DNA of 64,000 bases from Methanoflorens sp963701995 (GCA_963701995.1 OY969693.1:372001-436000); one strand, 5' to 3'. Shown: positions 34,568 to 44,677, counted from the stretch's first letter. Program-made: numbers and translations. Notes: generated by a model from the letters alone, not told the origin.

Positions 34568-35180
34568 TTAATCACCGGCATCTCTACTGCAGCCTGCACC
34601 ATAACGCTTGCCATTTGTCACGAATTTGAGTGCTAATGCCTTTGCAGCCCATCCCGTGAAGTACCGCGAGGCATGCTGTTTTCAGGCTTAGGCTAAGCAC
34701 CCCGGTCGCATCGTGTCAATCTCCTGAACAGCACAGTCTAAGCAGACGCGAAAGCATTTGCGAAAACTTGACCGTAAAATTAATGTGATAGCACCAAGAA
34801 AATAAGAGACGGATCATAGACAGAGGTTGCAGACCTGCACTCGGTTGCCACGTTTGCTACAACAGAGCGCGGATCTGCAGCACAGTTCCCGAGCCTAAGT
34901 CGGCTCGGGCTTCTCTTTTTGGGTCTAAGAGCGTAATACAACATCGCGAATACTCATTGTTAAATATTTCTATTTAGTTCGATTGTTGAAGCCTCTTTTA
35001 AAAACGTCTACAGTAACCCCCCTCGGAGTCGGCAGTGCCCACGACGATCGGAAAAGTAGCCAAGCGCATCAGGTGAGCCCAGTTTTGAGATTATTTCTCG
35101 CCGGCAATGTGCGCCCCGGCTCTCAAAAAAACGCAGGAATATTTATCGACTTGAAACACCACTAAAGATTTGGGAAAAAC
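34568..35180. other. Intergenic stretch with a strong hairpin and a promoter
   Basis: About 610 bases. It holds the hairpin at 34888-34920 and, near its end, a TATA-like AATATTTATC about 35 bases before the zinc-ribbon mini-gene. I find no open frame with coding character. Confidence 0.5.
34888..34920 (+). terminator. GC-rich hairpin followed by a T-rich tract
   Basis: CCCGAGCC (34888-34895) pairs perfectly with GGCTCGGG (34902-34909) around a six-base loop, and CTTCTCTTTTT follows. It looks like an intrinsic terminator. No gene reads into it on the plus strand within 300 bases, so it may end a small RNA starting in 34780-34850. Confidence 0.5.
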
Positions 35181-35333
35181 ATGTGCTCCGGCGGTGGCCC
35201 AGTCATTACTATGGAAACGAGCTGGTTTGTGAAGTATCACTGCAACAACTGCGGGAAGATGTTCAAATCGATGGGCAAAAACCCGACGTGTCCGTCCTGT
35301 TACTCAGAAGACGTTTTAAAGCATTCAGATTAA
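35181..35333 (+). CDS. Zinc-ribbon miniprotein (50 residues)
   Basis: A short protein reading KYHCNNCGKMFKSMGKNP, then CPSCYSEDV, with CxxC and CxxC about 16 residues apart, a typical zinc ribbon. ATG 35181 has a TATA-like box about 35 bases upstream. Such mini zinc ribbons are common in archaea and often bind nucleic acid or partner proteins. Another frame over the same bases has no coding character. Confidence 0.75.
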   Translation: MCSGGGPVITMETSWFVKYHCNNCGKMFKSMGKNPTCPSCYSEDVLKHSD

Positions 35334-35652
35334 ACGTTGAGCGCACAGGAGATTGCAGCTTGCTTAAGCGGCTGCTTCGCAGATAGCTCTGAACGGAAGA
35401 AAGCATTTGCACTCACCGTATGTACGCAGCTTTTATTGACCCTGGAAATCCTCGATAGTTTACTTAAGATTGCCCGCTCGAGTCAGTGACGTGGGTTAGG
35501 TACGCCATATCTTTGGCTTTTTGCGCTTAACCGAACGTTCTCGAGGCAGACGAGCTCTGGTCGTTTTGAGCGGTCTACAACCAGTACAATTGTTTTCCAC
35601 AGCGCGGACCATATCGGTAATGCTTTTTACGAAGCCCATGAATTAAGAACAT
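35334..35652. other. Intergenic stretch
   Basis: About 320 bases, no gene, RNA or repeat that I can support. Confidence 0.4.
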
Positions 35653-36288
35653 ATGCGGCCCGATATGGATGCTAATCGCGACACGCGGTTCTGGCGCCTG
35701 GATACCTTTAGCGATGCTATCTTCGCCGTGGCTATGACGTTGCTCGTGTTTACATTCCCCCTCGCCGGGTTGCCCCAAAACCTCGGACCAGAGGCGGTTC
35801 AGAACCTGCTGCAGGGCTTATCGAGCCAGTTTGAGACCTTTTTAATCAGTTTCCTCGTCGTCGGAGCGTTCTGGACCGCACACCACAGGGTGTTTGACAA
35901 GATTAAGCGCTATGATCAAACACTAGTTTGGCTGAATTTCATCTTCTTGCTGTTTATCGTTTTCGTTCCATTCCCGACCGCTGTTGTGGTCAGCGCCCAG
36001 AACTCCTGGCTTCCCGTCGCGTTTTATGCATCAAACATCGCTTGCGCAGGGTTTGCGCTCACTCTGGTGTGGGTGTACGCATCCTACCACTTTCGGCTCA
36101 TTGACGCGAGCACACCCATTCGCGAAGTCCGCTTGAGCACCCTTCAGGGGGTTGTGGTCCCCAGCGTCTTCCTGTTATCGATACTCGTGGCGTTCTACAG
36201 CCCGCGCCTCGCCGAGTACTTTTGGCTTCTAAGCTTTGTGGCGCAGTGGGCGGTGGCGCGACAATGGAGAAAGGCTGGAGCTAGCTGA
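35653..36288 (+). CDS. TMEM175-like (DUF1211) potassium channel
   Basis: A 211-residue membrane protein with six hydrophobic segments. The first carries RLDTFSDAIFAVAMTLLV, the R-x3-FSD-x3-A-x3-TLL signature that lines the pore in TMEM175/DUF1211 channels. Prokaryotic members have six segments per subunit and form tetramers that conduct K+. Start ATG 35653 is 12 residues before the signature, as usual. It stands alone. Confidence 0.92.
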   Translation: MRPDMDANRDTRFWRLDTFSDAIFAVAMTLLVFTFPLAGLPQNLGPEAVQNLLQGLSSQFETFLISFLVVGAFWTAHHRVFDKIKRYDQTLVWLNFIFLLFIVFVPFPTAVVVSAQNSWLPVAFYASNIACAGFALTLVWVYASYHFRLIDASTPIREVRLSTLQGVVVPSVFLLSILVAFYSPRLAEYFWLLSFVAQWAVARQWRKAGAS

Positions 36289-36645
36289 AATCCGAAACTA
36301 TCGCAGTCAACGAAGTTTTACGGCCAGGTTGCTAAGCAAGGCCTCGCGAGGTCGCGTGCGAAAAACGTGCGAAAAACACGCCTTGGAGTTTGATTGCGAA
36401 CCGCAGCTCCGGGTGGTTCTCTAGAGCGCTAGTATGCCCCATTCGAGCGGCGCGGCAAGAAGCCCGTTTGTTCGCTTGATTGAGATGATTATGTGGATGA
36501 GCACGAGAACGGACATTTGACGCACAAATCGGTCGAGAGCTTGCTTCTCAAGGGGCAGACTGTGATGCTATTCTGTATGCTATCAGATTAATTCTGATTC
36601 TAGGAGTGTTCTTCTTACGTTCAAGCGAGCTCAAGTTTTCCAAAC
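36289..36645. other. Intergenic stretch
   Basis: About 355 bases between convergent genes with no supported gene or structure. Confidence 0.4.
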
Positions 36646-38076
36646 TTAGCCTCCTCGTACGATGTTACGGAACAGCGCAATATCGTCGTTATCGACCACG
36701 CGTAAGAGGTATAGCATCGTGAAGTACAACGGTACCGCAGGAAAAACAGATAGTAGATTAAGGTTCCCTAGGTAAACAATAAACAAGCCCATCAATAAAC
36801 TCGCCGCACCGATCTTGACCAAACCTGCTACGTCCTTTTTGGAGAGCGGGTATGTGATCCTGGAACTTACGAAAACGCAGAGCAATAAAACCGTTAACTC
36901 AGTAGCGGCAGTCGCGATGCTGGTACCAACGTAACTGAATCGCGGTATCAGTATTAGGTCCAGTGTCACATTTTCGACCATACCAACCGCAGTAATTTTT
37001 GTCACTATCATTTGCCTGTTTGAAGTCTCGAACAGTCGCAGAAAGGCTGCCGTTAGGAATATGAAAACCGTCGCCCAGATGAGTATTTGAAGCGCCATTG
37101 CGGAGTTGTTGTATTCGACACCGAAGATAAGCGTAATAATCTGGCCAGCAAGCAGTGTGGTTCCCATACCGAGGGGAACTGAGACAATAGCCATGTACTT
37201 AAAGTATCTTTTATAAATCAGCCTGAAACTGTCTTTTGCAGTTGCGTGAAAGCGCGACATTGCCGGAAATACCGCCGTACTGACTACCGTTGGGATGAAC
37301 AGTAGGACCATGATCAATCGATAGGGGGCATTGTACCAGCCAACCGCTTCCGCTCCTTTCATCACCGACAAGAGGACTGAATCGATGTAAAAATAAATCG
37401 TAGTAAACAGTCCGGTCAAGGCAAATGGCAGCGCCTCTGGAAGTATTCTTCTCCAAAACTTCAAATCAACCTCAACGTGAGGCAGACTGAATTTTGTACT
37501 GTAGACTGTCAAGCTATAGATCGTAACAGCCAAGCTGCCCACGAAGTAAGCAAAGGCGAACCAAACGACACCCAACCCTGCAGTGATTCCCCATATGACA
37601 ACGACGAAAATAGCGACAGTGCTTAAGATCAGCCCTAACGACTGGTATTCCATCCTCTCGAAAGCTTGAAACAGTGAGTAGAAAACGCCGGTGAAACCTG
37701 CACAGACCACAGAAAGAGCTAAAACATAAATCAAGGTGATTGTTTCTGGAGGATATCGTAAGACATACGCTGCAAAAGCAATCAAGCAGAACGTGCCGCT
37801 TGCCAGCGCGATCTCGATGATGATCAAATTGCCTAGATATTTACTGGCTAAGGATTTGTCTCGCGCAACCTCTCTTGTAGCTAACGTGCTGAGCCCCAGA
37901 CTAGTGAAGGGAGTAAAAACTGACGTGAATGCTATTGCGGTACTCAGTAATCCAAAGCCTGTGACGCCGAGATATCGAGCGAGTACAATCCCGTAGACAG
38001 CTGCAATACCCAAACTAACGATCTGCCCAATAAGCAAAAAAACGGAGCTTTTTGCTATTGTTCTTGCAGTGCTCAT
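36646..38076 (-). CDS. Oligosaccharide flippase (MOP superfamily, Wzx-like)
   Basis: A 476-residue membrane protein with about 12-14 hydrophobic helices evenly spaced along its length, starting TIAKSSVFLLIGQIVSLGIA and with LSTLATREVARDKSLASKYL after the second helix, both typical of polysaccharide flippases. It would move lipid-linked glycans across the membrane for surface glycan or N-glycan building. It lies divergently from two GT4 genes at 38859 and 40415, so the three likely form one surface glycan locus. Confidence 0.93.
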   Translation of the reverse strand: MSTARTIAKSSVFLLIGQIVSLGIAAVYGIVLARYLGVTGFGLLSTAIAFTSVFTPFTSLGLSTLATREVARDKSLASKYLGNLIIIEIALASGTFCLIAFAAYVLRYPPETITLIYVLALSVVCAGFTGVFYSLFQAFERMEYQSLGLILSTVAIFVVVIWGITAGLGVVWFAFAYFVGSLAVTIYSLTVYSTKFSLPHVEVDLKFWRRILPEALPFALTGLFTTIYFYIDSVLLSVMKGAEAVGWYNAPYRLIMVLLFIPTVVSTAVFPAMSRFHATAKDSFRLIYKRYFKYMAIVSVPLGMGTTLLAGQIITLIFGVEYNNSAMALQILIWATVFIFLTAAFLRLFETSNRQMIVTKITAVGMVENVTLDLILIPRFSYVGTSIATAATELTVLLLCVFVSSRITYPLSKKDVAGLVKIGAASLLMGLFIVYLGNLNLLSVFPAVPLYFTMLYLLRVVDNDDIALFRNIVRGG

Positions 38077-38858
38077 GTTTTTCGCCCGTATATCAGGTTG
38101 CGTCCATCGAGTGAGCGTGCAGATTGCCGCCCATCCCTCTTCCCACCGGTTGCTTGTACCTCTTTGAGCTCCTTCACTCTCGTCCGAACTGTCTCAAGCA
38201 AACACGTGGTTGTCGATTAGATGCGGTAACTTACGTGTTATCAGGCTTATAAATGCCAGTGAAACACGCTCTGTGAAATTTGCAAGCCCTAGATTAGTCA
38301 ATGAGTGCGAGGCTAAAACGATTACGCGAGGCAATTGCAGTTTTAAACAAAAACTATCAACAAGCAGGAGTGCGGAGGGGGTTCTACTCGTTTGTCACTC
38401 ACTCATCAACCCCTTAAGGGGGGAACAACGAGGCAGGTCAACTCATGAGAACGGGTCATGAATTCTAGTACTAACGACACACACACGTGTGGGAGTACCA
38501 CGATCGAAAGCCCTGCCCCTGCTCTTAAGAAACTAGCTATGAAGACAGACACGGCCGCATTATCGCATCCCTCAGTGTGCAGCCTCAGGAGTATTATCGC
38601 CTTCAAACTTGTACTCAAGAAACACAAGGGCCGTTCGTTTCGTAGCCATATTCTCTTGTGGACCACGTGAAGTTGGACTCGTGTCCAGCTGCGTTTTGAT
38701 ATGATTGATCGTGTGTACCTAAGTTTTGTAAATACCGCGAGAGAGTCGTAGCACACGGATTTGCATCGACTCCTCTTATGCTGCTGACAGTAAAGCTTTT
38801 AGACACCAATTCGCAACACTTACGGCGTAAACTGGCTGTGCAAAACCGCTGTGAATCC
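38077..38858. other. Long intergenic stretch between divergent glycan genes
   Basis: About 780 bases. Small frames on both strands (for example 38210-38461 and 38458-38670) show no coding character. A perfect 12-base palindrome CCCCTTAAGGGG sits at 38410-38421. The region probably carries both promoters. Confidence 0.45.
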
Positions 38859-40013
38859 ATGAAGATTACCGCTGTAGCACCTTTTCCAAAATACAAAGAT
38901 GGGATTCCGAGGGCCTCAGAGGAGTTGCTCTCAAAGCTCTGCGAGGCAAACAGTGTAGAGTCAATTTCGATTATAGCCCACAAAGGCCTAGATTTTGTAA
39001 GCCCATCTCTTTTGAGACAGAGAAAAGTTTCTCTGTTCACGGCACGCTCATTCCTGCTTCCGTGGACTCTGTTGAGAACCATTAAGCTATATAAGAACAG
39101 CGATGTCTTCCTTCTTTTCGCTGAGCCTTGGGCCGTCTTCGATCCCTTGCAACCTCTGCGCTTATTCGCCCTTCTGATTAAGTATGGCGTTTTGCCCAAG
39201 TCAAATTGGATTCAGATTTTGCACGACTTTACCATCTATGTATTTCCTGAAGATAACGTGGACCCAGCAAGGACAACGAGGCTATATGACATGTGGAAGA
39301 ACCAGTTCTCCGACGTCCCCGCAAGATATGTGGCAGACTCCGAATCCACGAAACGAGATGCCATCAGCTATTGGAGCTTGCCGGCGGACAAGATTACAGT
39401 AATTTATCTAGGTTCTTTTATAACTCCCAAAACTCCTCGCGTCAGCTTCGGCAGCAAAAAGATCTTAGTGGTTTCTGACGTCTCCCCTCGTAAAAACCAT
39501 CTGCGATTGATAGAAGCGTTTGAGCTGGTTCATAGAAATAACCCAAGCAGCGACACAGAATTGATAATCGTGGGTTATTTACGAAAAGATGTCCCCGAAT
39601 TCGAATCAACCCTGTGCGACATGCAAAGGCGCAATGAGGGTTTAAACATAAAACTAGCCGGCTACTTGACCGACTCCGAGGTACTGTCGCTCTACGAGGA
39701 CGCAGACGTCTTCGTTTATCCCTCGCTCTACGAGGGGTTTGGACTCCCCGTACTTGAGGCTATGGCGTGCGGGTGTCCGGTTATTGCCTCAAACGTCTCC
39801 TCATTACCAGAAGTGGTCGGTGAAGCAGGCCTTCTCGTCGACCCATATAACGTCGAAGCGCTCGCACGCGCGATAAGCACTGTGCTCGACGACGACGAAT
39901 TAAAAAGAGAGATGAGCCGAAAAGGTATAGCACAAGCACAGAAATTCTCGTGGGCAAAGGCCGGTGCTGAATTGCTAGCGGTTTGCCAAGAAGTTGCGGA
40001 AAGGGAGAGGTAA
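38859..40013 (+). CDS. Glycosyltransferase family 4 (GT-B fold)
   Basis: A 384-residue GT4 enzyme. ATG 38859 gives the usual start KITAVAPFPKYKDGIPRASE, and the earlier Met at 38778 would add 27 residues not seen in the family. The donor lobe shows KILVVSDVSPRKNHLRLIEA and the E-x7-E motif YEGFGLPVLEAMACGCPV, then SSLPEVVGEAG. It adds a sugar to a lipid-linked or surface glycan. It is divergent from the flippase and 400 bases before a second GT4 gene. Confidence 0.92.
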   Translation: MKITAVAPFPKYKDGIPRASEELLSKLCEANSVESISIIAHKGLDFVSPSLLRQRKVSLFTARSFLLPWTLLRTIKLYKNSDVFLLFAEPWAVFDPLQPLRLFALLIKYGVLPKSNWIQILHDFTIYVFPEDNVDPARTTRLYDMWKNQFSDVPARYVADSESTKRDAISYWSLPADKITVIYLGSFITPKTPRVSFGSKKILVVSDVSPRKNHLRLIEAFELVHRNNPSSDTELIIVGYLRKDVPEFESTLCDMQRRNEGLNIKLAGYLTDSEVLSLYEDADVFVYPSLYEGFGLPVLEAMACGCPVIASNVSSLPEVVGEAGLLVDPYNVEALARAISTVLDDDELKREMSRKGIAQAQKFSWAKAGAELLAVCQEVAERER

Positions 40014-40414
40014 CCTCAGGGTTACAAGTGAGAGATTTAGCCCCTTACCTCGGAATACAAACCAAAGTCCCGTCATCGGAACATCAAAACCCGCCTACGC
40101 TGCAACACAGCTGCTTCTTCTCAAGTCAACGTCGGTGCCACACGCTCCGAACGGCTGCGCGAACAGAAGCGATCACGAGGGCCATCGTTATTGTATCAGG
40201 CAAGGTTCCGGCAAAATGCTAACATATTTACCTTACGACAGGTCTACTCTCTCCTGACAGGACCACGAGTCTGGCGCTCTCAGTCTGTTTTAGTGAATTG
40301 AGCTTGATCCAGCTATAGAGCGGGCTGCAAAATGATGACTATTAAAGAGCGGCTACACAAGACACCTCAAGCTATCACCGCTCCAAGGTCAGGAACAAGA
40401 ATTCCGAAATACCG
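40014..40414. other. Intergenic stretch
   Basis: About 400 bases without supported features; short frames here lack ribosome binding sites and known motifs. Confidence 0.4.
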
Positions 40415-41509
40415 ATGAACTCAGATTTGCAACTGCTAATCTTTCACGACTCGCTCGACGTGTTAGGTGGTGGAGAAAAAGTAGTAGCGACGATAGCGAA
40501 GGCATTTGACGCGCGAATCGCGGCAGCGAATGTCGACCCAGAAGTTATTCGAGAATTAGGCATCGAACAAGATATCATCTATGACTTAGGTCGGATTGAT
40601 GACCGGGCCCCGATAGGTCCAATCAAATCAAGCTTGTTGTTCAGAAGAGTGAGTTTTAGGGGATTTGACAAGTACCTTTTAAGCGGATTCTGGTCACTTT
40701 ACGCGGCCTACAGGCACAAGCCCAGCATATGTTACTGCTATACCCCCCGGAGGGATTTTTATGACTTGAAACACTTCAACATCGCCCGTCAATCAAATTT
40801 GGCGAAGAAAGCAGTAGCGTGGAGCTGGACGACCGCGCATAGTTATTTTGACAGGCGCGCTATCCGACAGGTCACCAAAATCCTAACACTGAGCCGTACT
40901 GTCCAAAAACGCATAGCCTTGTACTATGGTAGGGATTCGACCGTAATCTACCCCCCTGTACCTACAGATCACTACTATACTAAAGCATTCGGTGATTTCT
41001 GGTTGTCAGTAAACAGATTATACCCTGAAAAAAGAGTCGAGTTGCAAATAGAAGCCTTCAAACGCTTGCCCGATGAAAATCTATTAATTGTGGGCGGATA
41101 TGCACGTCGCGACAAAGGACTGGTCGCGTATCACAAACTGTTCGCGGATCTGCCTCCAAACGTGGAGATCCTAGGGATAATCCCACAAGAGCGCTTACTG
41201 GAATTGTATGCAACCTGCAAAGGGGTTGTATGTACGCCTATTGACGAGGATTTTGGCTTGGTTCCTGTCGAAGCACAAGCCAGCGGAAAAGCCGTAGTCG
41301 GGGTAAACGAAGGCGCGCTAAGAGAGACCGTTATCAACGGTGCCACAGGCTTCTTGGTGGATCCACATCCAGAATCCCTAAAAAAAGCGATACAGTGCGT
41401 TTCGGAAGAACCACAACGTTATGAAAAAGCTTGCAAGAAGAATGCGAGCAAATTTGATGAACACGTATTCATTGAAAGCATGCGGCGGAATCTTTGCGAG
41501 GAAGAATAG
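40415..41509 (+). CDS. Glycosyltransferase family 4 (GT-B fold)
   Basis: A 364-residue GT4 enzyme. The N-lobe has FHDSLDVLGGGEKVVATIA, the glycine-rich loop. The C-lobe has WLSVNRLYPEKRVELQIEAF and, in place of the usual E-x7-E, DEDFGLVPVEAQASGKAVVG, a form seen in mannosyltransferases such as WbaZ. It acts in glycan assembly with the GT4 gene upstream. Length is normal. Confidence 0.92.
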   Translation: MNSDLQLLIFHDSLDVLGGGEKVVATIAKAFDARIAAANVDPEVIRELGIEQDIIYDLGRIDDRAPIGPIKSSLLFRRVSFRGFDKYLLSGFWSLYAAYRHKPSICYCYTPRRDFYDLKHFNIARQSNLAKKAVAWSWTTAHSYFDRRAIRQVTKILTLSRTVQKRIALYYGRDSTVIYPPVPTDHYYTKAFGDFWLSVNRLYPEKRVELQIEAFKRLPDENLLIVGGYARRDKGLVAYHKLFADLPPNVEILGIIPQERLLELYATCKGVVCTPIDEDFGLVPVEAQASGKAVVGVNEGALRETVINGATGFLVDPHPESLKKAIQCVSEEPQRYEKACKKNASKFDEHVFIESMRRNLCEEE

Positions 41510-41962
41510 CGCATTGGGTTTGTACATTGGGGCGACACGTTCTTGGTCGAGTTTTCCACAAAGGGCTCTGCTGACGAACGGCTACATCCTTTGTTTTCCA
41601 AGGAGGCAACGCGAAGCCTCTGCCAGTTGAACTACCACAAGAGGGTACTTTTTTTCGCGCTCACAGTGGCGTTTGAGTTGTGCAGCTCAATAACCGGCTG
41701 GCGCTCTTATTTAGGATCATCCGTTGTGCGTGTATAGCGATTGCTGGTGGTGTTGCGCATGTTCACGTTGATCCGAGAGCACGCCTCATTTGACGTCCTT
41801 GCAACCGCGCTCAGTAAAAAGCTCTCTCATTGTAGCGTCGTATCGGGCGCTGCTAGGACGTAGGCCCAGCTCTTGCGATAGCATTTGCGCCGTCTGCAAG
41901 CTCTAAGAAATGCCGAAACGCAACGCTTTCATAGGTGAGAGAAGAGAATAGGGAGGGGCTAT
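41510..41962. other. Intergenic stretch
   Basis: About 450 bases. The minus strand around 41560-41640 has a D-arm-like GTAGTTCAACTGGCAGAGG but no matching T arm or acceptor, so I do not call a tRNA. The end holds GGGAGGGG, the ribosome binding site of the next gene. Confidence 0.45.
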
Positions 41963-42376
41963 ATGGCAATTGATATACGAGCACTGGCCACAGCAAACTT
42001 GGTTGTTCAGCTCGTGCTCATCGCGCTCGTCCTAGGTGCTGTTTATCTTGCGCGCAGGGGAATGATAATCCGACACTGCACGATCGTGCGAGGAACCGTT
42101 GTCGTGCAAATCATTGCGATATTGGCAGTGATGCTGCCCTCGCTGATCGGATACGTTGAAAACGTACCGCCGATTCCCTTCCTGTACCCTAAGCTCCTCA
42201 TCCATCACATTTTAGGGCTTGTGCTGATCGCGATCTTCATCTACATCAACCTCGAAGTCGGACGCGTCATCCGCCCCGTAGTCAAACGCAAGAACGCCAT
42301 GCGGACTGCTCTCGGGGTATGGCTGGTCGCCATCGCTCTCGGCATTAACATTTATCTCACAGTCTACTACGCGTGA
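41963..42376 (+). CDS. Four-TM membrane protein, DUF420-like
   Basis: A 137-residue protein with four hydrophobic helices (about 12-30, 44-62, 76-96 and 112-134) and histidines near membrane faces (IIRHCTIVRG, then LIHHILGL). This resembles small DUF420/b561-like membrane proteins, some of which bind haem, but I cannot show haem binding here. ATG 41963 follows a strong GGGAGGGG site. Confidence 0.75.
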   Translation: MAIDIRALATANLVVQLVLIALVLGAVYLARRGMIIRHCTIVRGTVVVQIIAILAVMLPSLIGYVENVPPIPFLYPKLLIHHILGLVLIAIFIYINLEVGRVIRPVVKRKNAMRTALGVWLVAIALGINIYLTVYYA

Positions 42377-42440
42377 CGCGGATCATGACCAGACGGTAGA
42401 ATCCAAGCTTAAAGCTAGAGCTTGATCACGAGGATTCAAC

Positions 42441-43298
42441 GTGCTAAACGACCACATCCCTTCTTTGGCGCACACCTCGCTGTCGGAGCGTTTATGCATT
42501 TCGCTTAGGGCGTCGAGCAGCATTGGCCCGTATCCAACAAGCAAAATACAGAAAGGGCCGGTGCTCATACGTGGATCTGCTGACTTGTCTGGAGAGGGCA
42601 TTGGGCTAGGCGTGCCAGTAGCGAAATTCGCCCATCGTGTCGTTTTTCCTGGGGGGGCACGTGTGAACGAGCAACGAGCAGACAATCACCATTGTACGTG
42701 GGTTGTAGACTATGACCTCAACTTAGAAGAACGTGTAACATTGAAGAGCGGCGAGAGCATACATAATGATAGCTTCTACCGGCTTACGGAAGGGTTTGCA
42801 GGCCTACATAGGGCAATCCCAATCTCGCGCGGCCTCACGGAACGTTTTAACCGCGCACTCCGCTTCACGTGGGGACTTAGCACGACGTTTGAAACGACGT
42901 CTTCTGCTGGAACCGCGCGCGTTTCTTACACCGTCGACCAGCGCGCAAACGTGCTACGCGTAAGCGTTGACGCAAGCCGCTTGAATAACACCGGGTGCAC
43001 GGAAGTGATCCTTCTTAACGAGCAAGACGGTAGCCTTTTCGATCGCTACAGTGATTCTAACGGCTTAGAGCTCTTCGGCAAGGAAATCGGAACGTGGGAA
43101 GAGACCTTCGCCGACTGCGTCACGCTCAGCGACTCCCGTCACAGCATATCACTCTCCCTTCCGAGCGTGCCTCGATCCACAATGTACAGGGGGAGAGAAG
43201 TGGCGCCCGGGCGGCTTTCGTGGACCGGTGTCGCCTACGTCCTCGCGCCGCGCTACGCCGACTTTGACTATGATATTGCGATTCGCGAGGACGTATGA
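42441..43298 (+). CDS. Beta-rich cytoplasmic protein of unknown function
   Basis: A 285-residue protein from GTG 42441, which has GAGG seven bases upstream. It contains no membrane segment or signal peptide. The sequence alternates polar and hydrophobic residues, suggesting beta sheets (TTFETTSSAGTARVSYTV; ISLSLPSVPRSTMYRGREV). I recognise no family. Its stop overlaps the start of the B12-binding radical SAM gene at 43295 by four bases, so the two are translationally coupled and may work together. Confidence 0.75.
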   Translation: MLNDHIPSLAHTSLSERLCISLRASSSIGPYPTSKIQKGPVLIRGSADLSGEGIGLGVPVAKFAHRVVFPGGARVNEQRADNHHCTWVVDYDLNLEERVTLKSGESIHNDSFYRLTEGFAGLHRAIPISRGLTERFNRALRFTWGLSTTFETTSSAGTARVSYTVDQRANVLRVSVDASRLNNTGCTEVILLNEQDGSLFDRYSDSNGLELFGKEIGTWEETFADCVTLSDSRHSISLSLPSVPRSTMYRGREVAPGRLSWTGVAYVLAPRYADFDYDIAIREDV

Positions 43299-44677
43299 CG
43301 CGCGTGCTTCTTATTTACCCCTATTTCAAACCAAAAAACAGTCGATCGATATTTCGTTTCCCCCCACTTGGGGTCTGTTACGTTGCCGCAAGCCTACAGC
43401 TGGAAGGACACGACGTGCGTATTCTAGATTGCACCTTCACGACGGTGGAAGCGGCACTCGAAGAAGCAGCGCGCGCCGAGGCCGAAGTTGTCGGGATCTA
43501 TAGTATGATCACGATGCAAGAAGAGAGCATCATGTTCGCACAGCATCTGCGCTCGCGCACAAGACTGCTAGTGGCAGGCGGCCCTCTCCCATCGTGTGAT
43601 CCCCCGGCGTTTTTGGATGACTTCGACGTGGTTGTTATGGGAGAGGGAGAGCGCACCATGGCCGAGCTGGTGCGTGCGTTTGCCACGGGCGACGCCCTTA
43701 CTGAAGTCGCCGGGATTGCGTATCGTGACGGCGAGAAAGGAGGGGGGGATGCTCGTGGTCAGCGTGGGCACGTCGTAGTAACCTCGCCGCGCCCACTCGC
43801 AACCAATCTTGATCATGTGCCCTTTCCAGCGCGTCAGCTGCTCCCTAACGAGCGGTATATCCAGTATGGACGTCAGAAGTTCCGATATAGCAAGACGACA
43901 GTGATTACTACGCGCGGGTGCCCTTTTCGGTGCGAATTCTGTAGTAACGCCGTCTTCGGGGTTTCGTATCGGGAGCGGTCAGCGGCGAACGTCGTTGACG
44001 AAGTAGAACAAGTTCTTTCGTTGGGCTACGATTACATCCACTTTGCTGACGACGTGTTTACGTTCAACAGAGCGCGTTTGCTCGACATTTGCGCCGAAAT
44101 CAAACACCGAGGGTTATCTTTCGCCTGGGAGTGCCTGGGGCGGGTGGATTCGATGAGTCGCGAACTTGCCTCGGCGATGAAGAATGCAGGTTGCCGCCGC
44201 GTTTTCTTTGGCATAGAATCGGGCAATGACGATATTTTGAAGCTGATGAACAAACGCATCACCGTTAGGCAAGCACGGTCCGCGGTAACTTCAGCGCGCG
44301 AGGCAGGGCTTAACGTCGGCGCATTCTTTATCGTGTGTTATCCGGGAGAGACGAACGAAACGGTACTTGACACGCTTCGATTCGCCTCCTCGCTTCCGCT
44401 TGATTATCTCTCCTTCACCATGCCGTATCCGCTGCCGAATACGGCGTTGCACGAACGGATAAAAGAGCGCATCAACAAATCGTGGAGGCCGCCCGAAAGC
44501 GGTTTCCTGGAGCACATCTGCATCTTTGATGCCGATTTCTCGGAGACCAAGATGAAGTTCGCGATCATCAAGGGCCAGATCACCTTCTTGCTGAACAAGA
44601 AACTCGGAAAAAGCGCGTACGTTGCGGCAAGGCCATTCGAGGTGGCGACAGACTTCTTATTCAAGCGCATGAGATGA
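43295..44677 (+). CDS. B12-binding radical SAM protein
   Basis: A 460-residue enzyme. The cobalamin-binding half starts TRVLLIYPYFKPKNSRSIFR and contains VAGGPLPSCDPP and VVMGEGERTMAEL. The cluster motif TTRGCPFRCEFCSN holds the CxxxCxxC cysteines. A GIESGNDDILKLMNKR motif and a YPGETNETVLDTLRF stretch complete the barrel. It probably methylates or cyclises a substrate not predictable from sequence. It overlaps the unknown beta-rich gene by four bases. Confidence 0.93.
   Translation: MTRVLLIYPYFKPKNSRSIFRFPPLGVCYVAASLQLEGHDVRILDCTFTTVEAALEEAARAEAEVVGIYSMITMQEESIMFAQHLRSRTRLLVAGGPLPSCDPPAFLDDFDVVVMGEGERTMAELVRAFATGDALTEVAGIAYRDGEKGGGDARGQRGHVVVTSPRPLATNLDHVPFPARQLLPNERYIQYGRQKFRYSKTTVITTRGCPFRCEFCSNAVFGVSYRERSAANVVDEVEQVLSLGYDYIHFADDVFTFNRARLLDICAEIKHRGLSFAWECLGRVDSMSRELASAMKNAGCRRVFFGIESGNDDILKLMNKRITVRQARSAVTSAREAGLNVGAFFIVCYPGETNETVLDTLRFASSLPLDYLSFTMPYPLPNTALHERIKERINKSWRPPESGFLEHICIFDADFSETKMKFAIIKGQITFLLNKKLGKSAYVAARPFEVATDFLFKRMR

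Noticed and set aside
38410..38421. Perfect palindrome CCCCTTAAGGGG as an operator
   Set aside because: A single short palindrome without a second copy or a clear promoter next to it is not enough to call a site.
41560..41640. Possible tRNA on the minus strand (GTAGTTCAACTGGCAGAG resembles a D arm)
   Set aside because: The D stem has a mismatch, no T arm with a proper TTCRANY loop follows, and no 3' acceptor strand pairs with the supposed 5' end.
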